Shown piece after piece: positions 1 through 10,235 of a stretch of DNA of 64,000 nucleotides. Under the pieces are notes generated by a model, which ran no database searches, was not told the DNA's origin, and worked only from the letters and a program-made list of their open reading frames with translations. The position numbers were made by a program, and so were the translations under genes. This DNA comes from Tigriopus japonicus. Taxonomy: Eukaryota; Arthropoda; Copepoda; Harpacticoida; Harpacticidae. Every line of letters starts with the position of its first letter. The stretch's first letter is position 1. Location: the NCBI GenBank assembly GCA_010645155.1, contig JAAGOF010000104.1, positions 799,499-863,498 of the forward strand, read 5' to 3'.

Positions 1-869
1 CAACGTCGCCAATGTGATTGATCTTTGTTAATCGGTATTTATCTTGCCGTAACTCGTGCCAAATTCTGGCTTTACAGCCGAGACTGAACTTCTGATACGG
101 GATTATTCAGCTCATTTCATCCATTAACTCAGGACCACGAAAATGTGGATTGGATGAGAAGATTGTCGTAATTGATGTCAAGGATGTAGCCTCCTCTGTG
201 ATGCGTGCGTAGATTCGTTTAAGGTTAAGATTTCTCATGTCTTGGATGACAAAAGAAAATTCACATGTCGTTTCAAATGTCTATCGGCCACTAATGATTG
301 AGTGTCCGAATTCCCGAGTCAGTAGATTACACGTTCATCGTTTTGCTCCTTAGTTCGTATCTGGTGAGTGAAGGTCATATTTCATGTATATAAAGACATG
401 ACGAGTGTAGAAATCATGCACAATGAAAATTATCCTTCGTACACAAAGCTTTGGTGGATGGTTCTTGGAAAAAATAGTATTTAGTCATTAATTGGAACCA
501 TATTCAATAGCTGCCTCGGTTTATTGGGGGCCAAAAACTTCGTAAAAATCATCTGAATACTGGAAAACTGAAACATGTCAAGAAATACAAATCAAAAGCT
601 TATTTTACCAATCTTGTTTCAAGCCTTTAGAATGTCGAAAAACATCCCGAAAGCCCCTATCATATTCTTTACTTTTTAGATATTTTTTTTTCACTGACAA
701 TGCACAAATGAATTCTCAGTCAAAGAACTCTTAAAACAGTTTATTTGATAAAGAATGTTGAAAACCCCAAAGACCTATACAACGTTCATTTTCATGGATT
801 GATGAACACTAAACGAGCACTTTTTGACAAACGTTTTTGACAAGTTGTTGTGATTAACTTTTCAATAGC
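1..869. other. Non-genic stretch, nothing recognised
   Basis: AT-rich sequence with only short chance open frames. No exon-like frame with splice sites, RNA gene or terminal repeats was seen on either strand. Confidence 0.5.
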
Positions 870-1126
870 CGGGAGGAGACGTGGTGTGGTGGTTAGCACA
901 TGTTTCCTACGGTGAGGGTAGCTCCAGGTTCGATTCTCGTCCGTGACCTTTATGAAGGAAACTTCTTGACGTTAATCCACACCCACAGATGGAGCCATTC
1001 TGATACTGGACTTGAAATTGCCTATCGAAAAAAATTGAACGATGTGATGGCTCGCTTCGTTGGCCGTGCGAGGTTCAACTCTTTGACTCTAACACCAACA
1101 TTCCAAAAAATTCACACATACTCAAG
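870..1126 (+). repeat. tRNA-headed SINE-like repeat
   Basis: The first ~80 bp (870-950) read like a tRNA 5' region. There is a D-arm/box A-like stretch (GTGGTGGTTAGCAC) and a box B (GGTTCGATTC) about 40 bp further on, but no pairing acceptor stem, so it is not a working tRNA. The body that follows (about 1018-1115, from CCTATCGAAAA) recurs diverged and inverted at about 13785-13880. A tRNA-like promoter head plus a dispersed body is the layout of a SINE. An open frame runs through it, but its start lies inside the tRNA-like head, so I do not call it coding. Confidence 0.6.
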
Positions 1127-1454
1127 TTACCTTTGAAAAACTCTTATCAGAATCTTTGTTCAAAGAGTTGATCCCTTTAGGTGCAAAAATATGACCTAAT
1201 GGGGAATTGACCAGAGAAGTCGGTTCGCAACGTGAATCAAAAACTGATGTCATTAGATTGCGAAAGGCACGTGAATCCAAGCTTGACTAATGTCCAAAAG
1301 GCGTTCAAAGTTCCTTTAAACAAGTTTTCGACCAGCATTTCCGAAGATTCGCCTGCATTCATCAAGTTTCGTGTCATTTCAGCAAGAAACAAGTCACAAA
1401 ATAAGAGGAAAAATGATTCCAGAAAAAGTGATGCAACGTAGAGGATAAACAAAC

Positions 1455-2026
1455 CACGGCGTTTAATTGAGCTGGAGAAGTCATTTTTGAGTTCCAAAGA
1501 CATTTGAGACCAGTTTTGAGGTGAAGAGGCATTGTTGCTTATGAAAGTGAATTTTGTTAAATAGGTCAGGAGCCAAAAATTGATATAATGCCACTTAAAA
1601 CATGCTTAAACCCAAATTCATGAAAATTTTCTTTTGGATAATTGTTAGGTACATTTACGTCAATAATGGTTGAAAATGTCAAAAAAGAAATCTATTTTGC
1701 CGTTCATTTTTGAATGACTGTTTTCGAACACAGTTCTTAAAGGACATAATCGGACTTTTGTTATCCCAAATTAGAACAAGGGCTCAATTTATTTCCTAAA
1801 TATTTCGGGTGCAGACACCCATGAGACCACTTTAGTAGTAGGTGGAAAGAAAAAAAAATAGAAAAAGGATTTTATGCATGTTTTTAGTGGCATTACATCA
1901 ATCTTTGGCTCGTGACCTATTTAACAGAATTCACTTTCTTGAGCAGCATTTTCTCTTCACCTCAAAACTGGTCTCAAATGTCTTTGGAACTCAAAAATAA
2001 CTTCTCCAGCTCAATTAAACGCCGTG
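1455..2026. mobile_element. Foldback DNA transposon, 572 bp, non-autonomous
   Basis: Two inverted arms of about 150 bp (1455-1608 and 1876-2026) match closely, starting CACGGCGTTTAATTGAGC and ending with its reverse complement. AAAC flanks both sides (1451-1454 and 2027-2030), a likely 4-bp target-site duplication. The centre has no transposase-like frame. A diverged copy of the right arm lies at 42561-42713. The superfamily is not recognised from the ends. Confidence 0.8.
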
Positions 2027-4673
2027 AAACAAGTTCAATCTTCATTTTAGGAAAACCAAACATATTTGTCTCCGAGGCATGATTTGCGCTCTTAGATGTT
2101 CAAAGACACGCAAAATCAGTGAGAGTGGAATAAAACCAATCACGCTAGATTTTTGAGCGACATTTCCTTCTCTCTCAGATAATTGAAATGTGTTCCAATT
2201 TGCGAAGTGGTTCCCAAATGGATTCGATCGTGTTAGTCCACGGGTTCGTGACCCAAGCTTTCCGATTGGGCCACTTCCTGACTCTCCAGGAAATGTCAAC
2301 TCAAAATTTCCTCTTCCCTCGTCGAGCAAAGAATCTCTCGCGACAAATTGGTTCCACTGATTGCTCACAGAAAGAGCTGAGAAACGGGATATTGGTTCCA
2401 ATCTTGAGGGACTTAAGCCCTGTCTAGAGAGGCTCGCCATTTTTCAGCAGTTTTTGAGTTATGGCTCCTCTAATATTTGGAGAAGCTCAAGGGAACCACC
2501 CGTGGAAGAGAAGTTTTTCAATCTCAGTCCCACCTTTTCCCACCTTCAGCGTGCTCGGTAATTGAAATGGATACAAAAGCGATCATAGGATGGAACCGAG
2601 GTCAAGAACGATTTATCTCCACCAAATAGATCCCAACGGAAATCCCGTGGGTGAAAATATGAATGTCGTCTTTTGGTCATTGAACAGACTCTCCACGTTC
2701 CACCTCTTTCATGCTTTGGATCCAAAAATGGACCTCTATCTTGGACCGTTCCTTCTTCTTTTCTAATGCTGGTCACACTTTGGAGAGGGGAATCCATGGA
2801 ATGAAGTTGAAGGATTTGGTGCTTTTTTCCTTCTCGGATTGGATATTATTATTCTTTCTCCTAGGATGAACTTGTCTAGGGAACATTTTGACCACGTCGT
2901 CAAAAAAAGTGGTGAAGGACGAATTACTCTCAAGAGCATGTTAACGAATCTCAAGTCCCAACTGTCTCTTTCGACGTTCAAGTGCATTCAAAAGTGTTGA
3001 AAGGCGTTTACATAACATGACGAGGCTGAAATACTGCGATAAAGAACTTGAAAAATCAATTTTTTGTAGCGGGGACATCAAGTCCAACGACTGGAACCAA
3101 AGTCTCGGAATAAAACGTCGTGAGTCAATCTTAAAGTCCGAGTTTCTACAAACTTTGAGACATCTTTAGTTGCTACAGAAATTTTACGTCACGACAAAAT
3201 GTTGAGTTCCAATGAAAAAAAATTCAATAATTAAAAAATAATGGATTATAAAATGACGAATAAAACTAAAAGTTGAAACTTTTTTATAAACTTACTCTTT
3301 AATTGAACCGAAACGGGGCATTTTTTCTTTCAAAGGGTCTTCAAAGAGGCTCTGGAAAAGGCCTATCCCCAATATTTGTTATATCTTACGATCTCAGGAT
3401 TACCGGGGATCACATTAGAGGTCTTGTCAATATATCGCATGTGGTAATCGTTCGAAGGATAACGTTGCTTAGACAATGACCGTAATTCTCCATACCTGAG
3501 ATTAAATATTCTGCTATTTCCTTTTTTTAAAAAAAGAATGAATGTCATTCTTCATAACTAAACCGACGACTTTATTCTACTAAAGCAGGAATCCAGAAAA
3601 AATCCATGAAAGCCCAATTTCCTATGACTCAACAACTACATCCAAAACTTTTTAGACGCACAAATACAGCACCTTATTTGAATGGATGATCAGTATGAAT
3701 GACGAGGCTATTTTTCAAAAGCCTTAGTGAAGTGTTTTCCTTACAGGAAACTAATCATTCATTGTGAACCAACCATGGTCTTATGAACATTGAACAAGAG
3801 AATGAATGGTTTGGAAACACGAATAGATGGTCATCACAAACATCTTTGAGCACCTAAAATTTTCAATGTTTGTAAAAAGTTCATTCATGCCTATGTTTTT
3901 GCACAGCTTTTTTTGTATGGCCAACTAAAAGTTTGCTTTTTAGTTTTACAAAACGTTTACTAGAACGTCATGATTGTTATCAATATTGTCGGTTGTTGAT
4001 TCTACATTTGACTCAAAATGGGACTTATTCGTGAGTTTGGCCATATGATCCCTTTTAACAAATCGTTTAGTTGTTCTCTTTGCCTCTTTTGCTTTGCAAT
4101 GGTACAATTATGCAGTTTGAAAGTATCTTTCTATCTCACGAATTCAATTCTCTTTCTCACTTTTGTCTAAGCTTTGAACTTTTTGAAGAGAAAGCCGTTT
4201 TTTAGATATCAAAGAGAGATTGACAATCTATTATGCCTATTGAAAAGGGGAGAAATCTTCTGAAATCTTTTTCATGCTCAGTTTTTTGTTCCAGCAATCT
4301 AAAGTTGAAAAAGCTTGTTTTGAAAACAAAGATCTAACTTTTGTCTGAAATTTAAAGGTCACAAGCCCGAACTTATTGACTCTGATAAGCATTTTTCTGA
4401 AGTCACTCGACTTTTTGAAAGGCCGTTTGTAGCATGGTTTTGCAACTAATGGACCTTGAGGGGAGGTATTGTGGGGTGGAGAACAATCAAGGAGGTCCAT
4501 ATGGCTGGTTATTATTGTTATTGTTAAATGCGTTAAAATTTGATGGAGAGTGTGGCCATCTGGTTTGATGTCATGGTCCTTTGTTTTAATGAGGCTTAGT
4601 CATTGTTAAGGTATAACCCTATTTTATGTTTTCAACAGGTGTCAGCTTTATTTGCTCCCAACAGCTTGAATTC
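2027..4673. other. Non-genic stretch, nothing recognised
   Basis: Contains frames up to about 130 codons (for example 2042-2440 on the minus strand) with no recognisable domain and no matched splice sites. No RNA gene or clear terminal-repeat element was found here. Confidence 0.45.
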
Positions 4674-4756
4674 TTTCCCCAACAGGATTCGAACCTACGC
4701 GGGCACTCGGTCCTTAAGAACACGTTAGCACGCGTTGCCAATCTGGCTTCCTTTCA
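4674..4756 (-). pseudogene. tRNA-Leu(TAA)-like relic or SINE head
   Basis: On the minus strand the order fits tRNA-Leu: GGC start of the D-arm, a CTTAAG loop giving anticodon TAA, a long variable arm, then CCGCGTAGGTTCGAATCC, close to the Leu T-arm. The two halves of the acceptor stem do not pair and the A box is degraded. It is therefore a tRNA-derived relic or a SINE head rather than a functional gene. Confidence 0.55.
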
Positions 4757-5206
4757 AGTATAATGGAATCAATTTCTTTTTAGGGTGATTAATCACACAT
4801 ACAATTAGCTAAAAAAATGTATTCATTCATCTCTAAATCAATCTCTAACCTTTCAGACTCACATCCAGTTTTTATGTTATGAAAAAATTATGCATTATAG
4901 CAGAAACACCTTTTTCCTTATGAATGGGCAGGCTTAGAATAAGAAAACCATTTGTTAATGCATGCATATATTACACATGTTTTTGTTGTTCCATCTTTCT
5001 TCCTTTAGGAGCATTAATAGAACTTCTATTCCAAGGTCTTGTTAAATTACACTTATTCGAAATCCTGATGTTTCAAACAATTGAATTTATGACTAGAAGG
5101 GTTCAAATACTTCCGTGCGTCGTTGTACTGTCACAATAAATGCATCATCGTACATAACTCAAGGTAGTCTGGACATTGCGCACACTAGTTACGTAATAAA
5201 TTTTAA

Positions 5207-5412
5207 GTCGGTTGCTGAGGTACTTTGTAAGTATAGTAGAAGTGTAGTACTACGGAGTAGCAATAACCATGCTCGAGAATATGCTGAGCACATAAGCTGC
5301 GTTTCCTTGCGATTGAAAGACACAGCTTATGTAGCAAAACTTGATGGTTATTTCTACTCCGTAATACGATGCTTCTTCTATACTACGAAATGGCCTCAAC
5401 AACTGACCTAAA
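5207..5412. repeat. Foldback (hairpin) repeat, copy 1
   Basis: An imperfect palindrome of about 200 bp. The arm from GTCGGTTGCTGAGG to GGAGTAGCAATAACC is mirrored by GGTTATTTCTACTCC to CCTCAACAACTGAC. The inner part (ATAACCATGCTCG, then CAGCTTATGTAGC and AAACTTGAT) is shared with the palindrome at 60107-60315, so the two form one MITE-like family. Confidence 0.65.
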
Positions 5413-6301
5413 GTCGTTCTCTAAGGTGCATCTGATCCCACAAAAAACGCGATGGAATAACACACGAAAAATGGAGATAGTCATCATTTATCACCGTGTT
5501 TGTCGTTAAGATCAGACGCTCTTCATTTCTTGACATGGTTTTCTGTCCCCTCTCTCAAACAAGAACATGTGAGTGGACAAATGTCCCAATGGAGACATGA
5601 AGGGCCTACGTAAACGGGGCAAGCCATTCACAAACATGTTTTCACTGTCTCTCCGGGCATCGTTTTGGAAATTGCGTCGGTATTTGAAAACCCGGCGTGT
5701 CGAGCCCCTTGAGTCAGGCAATCTCGAGCTTAAAGAGGCTTTAGATCACGTCCTAGACCACAAGAGAGCATGAGAACAAGAAGAGCCCGCCATTACATTC
5801 ATCCATGTAGCAACAATACCAAAGTACTTACTCACCCTCCCGGCTTCAACGATTGAACTTGAAGCGCTAGAAACATACACATAGCCCTAGTGTTTCGTTT
5901 TTGGCTTTCTGCGCAGTTCGCCGACGTGTCGTTTCTAAACTTGAACTTGAACCAGCAGTTCATTTTATTGGTCCTTCAACAAACACCATCCTCAATTGTT
6001 CCAACCCCATTTCTCATACTCTGAGCTTTCTCAAGCTGTACCTACCGTTGATTTCCGTGAGAGAGTGAGGCCGTGTCTAGGCCAAAACAGGAAGGCCTAC
6101 TCTGTGGGAGGCTCAAGATCAAGGCCGAAGGCCTAAAGACTGGCCTTTGAAACAGCAGCTCTTTGAGAGAAACGTGGTGAAGAGAAGGAGCACGTTGAGA
6201 TTAGGAGGCATTGGCTAAAAAGTTGCTCCCAACCCCAAAGTATATTTGATCGGCAACGTGTTCAGGATTGAAGAGTAAGCGTTCGTCATCTCCGGAATAT
6301 C
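5413..6301. promoter_or_regulatory. Probable upstream region and 5' UTR of the cold-shock gene
   Basis: More GC-rich than the flanks and directly upstream of the ATG at 6302. A TATATTT at about 6241 and a TCAG initiator-like site at about 6264 could form a core promoter, but neither is decisive. Short open frames here are unrecognised and assumed non-coding. Confidence 0.3.
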
Positions 6302-7251
6302 ATGGCGGCCACTCCAGTGTTTGCCACGCCCACTAACTCACCTTTAAGGTCTAGTCCCAATGTGAAACAGTTTACATCGACACCATTGCACAATCCGATA
6401 CGATCATCCCGACGATCCCGGTGTATTTCGTGCTCAGATAGTGGACAATATCCGAGCTTGGACCTGAGTGTGGAGGACGAGGATACTTTGGAGGACTTCC
6501 CTGAGAAATATGTGGCCAGGTCAAATCGAAGTAATTCCTTAGTCGGCCGGATTGTCGACGATGTCCTCTATGGATCTATCAAGTACTTTTGTCGATCTCG
6601 TGGCCATGGATTCATTAATCCGGATGGGGTGAGTCATCGTACGCTTTTGAATACACAATCATGACGTCACTCCATTGTTATACTCGAAAGGAAGGTCAGG
6701 ATCAAGCAGAAAACTCATGTTAGTCAAGAACATTCATTTTGAGATATTTATTCAGTGTATTGTTCTATTCAAGTAAGCAAAGATTGCACTTGCCAAAAGA
6801 ATTCATTCGTCAATTACAAGTACGCTTCCTGCCAAAACATCCAGAAACGTTCTCTTCCTCCTGGGTTTCTAGAACTTTCTGGATAGAACACGACCGATCA
6901 AGTAGTTCACAAAAGTGAAATTGGAGTTTCTCTTCTATGTAGCAAGTTGTGGATATTCAGAAACATTGTGCTTTAATACAGTGTTACTAAGTTCATTCAT
7001 ACCCCTTTCAGAATCCGTATGAAGATCTTTTTGTTCACATTTCCGACATCGAAGGTGACTTTGTGCCCAAGAAAGGAGATCGAGTCTCGTACCGACGATG
7101 CCCTCTACCGCCCAAATTCGACAAATTCCAGGCTGTTCATGTCCACATTTTGAAATGCTCGCCATTGTCACATCGGAAATGGGAGTCTCCTGAAACTCCG
7201 GAGGAGATCGAGGAAGACAAACAGATTGAATCTTTGCCTTATGACATCTAA
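6302..7251 (+). CDS. CARHSP1: Cold-shock-domain protein, CARHSP1/CSDC2 family
   Basis: Two coding exons, 6302-6628 and 7012-7251, joined in phase 0 through a 383-bp GT..AG intron, give 188 residues. Residues 90-158 are a cold-shock domain. The RNP1-like CRSRGHGFI (98-105) ends exon 1 and RNP2-like DLFVHI (114-119) opens exon 2. The following SDIEGDFVPKKGD and PPKFDKFQAVHV match the CARHSP1/CSDC2 pattern. As in the family, the N-terminus is Ser/Pro/Arg-rich (SPLRSSPN, RSSRRSR) and could be phosphorylated. The C-terminus is acidic (EEIEEDK), about 30 residues longer than I expect from the human protein. The family binds single-stranded RNA and affects mRNA stability in the cytoplasm. The start is the first ATG in a frame that fits family length. 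The assignment to family is firm; CARHSP1 versus CSDC2 is not. Confidence 0.92.
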
Positions 7252-10235
7252 AAGTGATGATCTACATCAAATGAACTACAATATGATGAGCGATGAATAT
7301 TCTTTCAAATATGGAAATCTTTGGCAACCAACTGGTTATGAAGACTCTCCAAGGACGTGTAAAAATTGGCTGTGCTTGGCAAAGTGCATTGTTTATTGTG
7401 TCATATCAAGAGAAAACAACAAAAAGAGCCTGTTTTAATGTATGTGAAGACCTGAAAGAAGGCAATATATGTGGCTTAAGTTGTGAAAAATGTTTGTCTT
7501 GGGCTGAAAGACGACAGCAGCAAAAATCAGGACATGTATTTCTTTCAAATAGAAAACAAGCTTTTGAGTGCTTTAAATGTGATTTCTTGTATAATAATAT
7601 ATGGTATAGTTTTGATTTGTTTATCTCCTTTTTTTGTACTTGGTATGCTGAACCCATGTTTTTTTGAAACATTAACTTGTGTGTTTTAAACAAAGACTTG
7701 TTTGAATGACTTTGCCAAGGACAGAGAGGAGGTCAAGGATCACGGAGCTAAACATAGTGACATAATGATAGTTACTCACTAGTTGGCATGTGCACTTTCT
7801 CCTCATGTTATGAAGCCATGGTAGTTCCTGGTTAATGAAGTGAGTCTTATAGCTTTCAAGAAAATTGGTGTCAGTAAGGGAGATGATTTTCACCAACATT
7901 GTCAATGAGTAAGATTTGAGAATGTTGAGAATTGAAACATTGGTCCACAAGATAACATCAAGGTATGAGAAAAACCCTTTGGTCTAATGGGACCAAAATG
8001 TCAAATTTTTATGTCTGTACTCATCATTCTTCCCAATACTTGATGAAATGTACCAATCCCTAGCTGAAAACATTGATCTTTTTCTGGTTTGCAAGGTGCA
8101 AAGAAGGCCAAATGAAAACATTATGTTATCTAGAAACTCATTTTTGGGAACCTTTAAAATATACAAAATTTACTTTTTATCCCATTGAAAAGAATCTAGT
8201 TTCTCTTAAACCAACAATGGCAAATATATACAAATTTGAATGTTTAACAAGGGTATCTGGGCTTGCATGTACAACTTCTTCAGACGTAAACACTTGAGTT
8301 TTTCACCTCAAAACCTAAAGAAAATACAATTTCTTATAAGTAGGAAAATATTGTCTGGATTTTTTTTGCAGACAATCACTTGAGCACACTTGTTTTGCCA
8401 AAGCCGGAAAATCTAGCTTTTACGATCTGACAAATAGCAACTAGTCAGGACATTCAAAAAACACCTAAATATAAACTAAGAGGAAAAAATGATAACTGGT
8501 CTAATCTTGACTGCGTATGGAGAGTGAAATTAGCCAAAGTTGAGTTCCAAACTGGTTAAGCTTGTCCTGCCCTTAATTTTTTGGTTCTTGGAATAGCCCA
8601 GGATGCTCTCTGAGATGTACTTGAATGGTCATCTTATTGCATTTTATCATCATTGGCAAGTTTGAATTGGACCAAAGTTCTTCGATTGAGTCTCACGATT
8701 CAAAACGTGGAGTGTACAAAGTACTAAGAGACCCGGTCTATGTAGTAACTTCTTTCGCTTTTTATGCAAGTTTTATCAGTGTTTGGCATTTCTTTATCAT
8801 TTCATTCTACAGCCATTTATTCTAACTTCAAAAGTTATGTTCTTGTAATGCACCAAAATTGAATTGGTTTGTCACAACGGTGCCCAAAAGTCAACATGTC
8901 TGAAAGCTTCCTCAACTCCTTTTTGAACGTCTGAAATTGGTTGCTCTGATTTCGTTGCCTTCTCCTTTTCCCCTTTTTCTCCTTCCTCATATGTAGAGGG
9001 TGACTAATTTTGAAACTGAAGTTGACATTTTAAACCTGTAATAACTTCAAAATGAGGCAAAAATCTTGATGTCCTTAAAATTTAAGACTGTTTTTTTGAT
9101 ATAATAATTAACCACTTGCTGTTAGCTGCTGCCAATTTTAAATCACTGGAGATGTACGAGAGGCATTCAAACTTAGCAAAGTGAAGGGCATATTTTCGGA
9201 ATTTCTCTACTTTCCATTACAGGAAATGCTATAAATGCCGCTGGGGGTCGCTTTTTTCGACTCTCAATAGATCAGAGGATTGTGTTTTGTTGACATTTTT
9301 TCCTGATTTAGAAAATCAATGCTGAGTTAGTCTTCGTCCCGCAAGTTTTTTGTGGAAGAGGGCTGATCAGCAATGAGTTTTAGGATTGAGACTACTGATG
9401 GATGGAGTTCAATCCGCTTAATCATTTTTGCACACGCTACTTCGTTAGGGCTGCCAATTCATGATGAATAACATGTCAGCTTGTTCCACCAAATCAGCGC
9501 CTCTTGTGGTCAGATTGAGACATAGTTGCCAGCTAGTGAGTGGGTTTTGATGCCACCCCTTTGCCAAACTTCAGTTTTTTACCTAAATGCTCTTATTTCT
9601 TTGTACTGGCATTATGTTTTCAAATATGCGATTTTGATATCATAATTAATGTCACTACAAAAAATAGAAGCATACATACAGGAAAAAACTGAAGTTTGGC
9701 AAAGGGTGGCATTAAACCCCACCACTAGCTGGCAACTATGTCTCAATCTGACCACAAAAGGCGCTGATTTGGTGGAACAAGCTGACTTGTTATTCATCAT
9801 TAATTCACGTAAAACAGTAGATTGGTCACTTCTGTGAAAAAATGTTTGCAAAAAAAGATCTTTCAATTATGGCATTTACAGCGATTGATAAATAAAGAAA
9901 TCATGGTATTTTACAATCAATCTAACAAGTTAATCTTGAACTTCCAGATTCTGCATCCGCCATGCTCTTTTCTAAAATTTGAGCAGAATGAAAAGTAATT
10001 TTATGAATGAGTGAGACAATTTTCCTGTTTCTAATGAGACTTCGGTCAAATGAAGCTGTTTAATCAAATTTTCCTACAACAAAGCTTGAACTTGACCCAA
10101 TTTTTTGGGTCGGGTCCGAGATCTCTTGGACAAAATATGTCAACATACTTCTACAACAAATTGTTGCTAGGGTATCGAGTGTACAATGCTAGAAGCGTTG
10201 CCAAATAGCTGACCCATAATTTTTCTCTATTCCAG
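7252..10235. other. Stretch between the cold-shock gene and the first adaptor exon found
   Basis: Holds the 3' UTR of the upstream gene, a foldback element (9455-9804) and, at 9148-9182, a short repeat beginning AGATGTACGAGAGGCATTC that recurs at 54787-54822 and resembles a mariner end. The missing first exon of the LDLRAP1 homologue may lie here or further upstream. I could not identify it. Confidence 0.4.
9455..9804. mobile_element. Foldback element, about 350 bp
   Basis: Arms of about 125 bp (9455-9585 and 9679-9804) are near-perfect reverse complements; for example GTCAGCTTGTTCCACCAAAT pairs with ATTTGGTGGAACAAGCTGAC. The spacer is about 90 bp. No coding frame of note. It looks like a MITE, but no target-site duplication is clear. 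Confidence 0.7.

Noticed and set aside
900..1136. Open frame across the first SINE, with protein-level similarity to a frame at 13745-13942 (minus)
   Set aside because: The similarity is explained by the shared SINE body; the frame begins inside a tRNA-like head.
4674..4756. Functional tRNA-Leu gene
   Set aside because: Acceptor stem does not pair and the A box is degraded.
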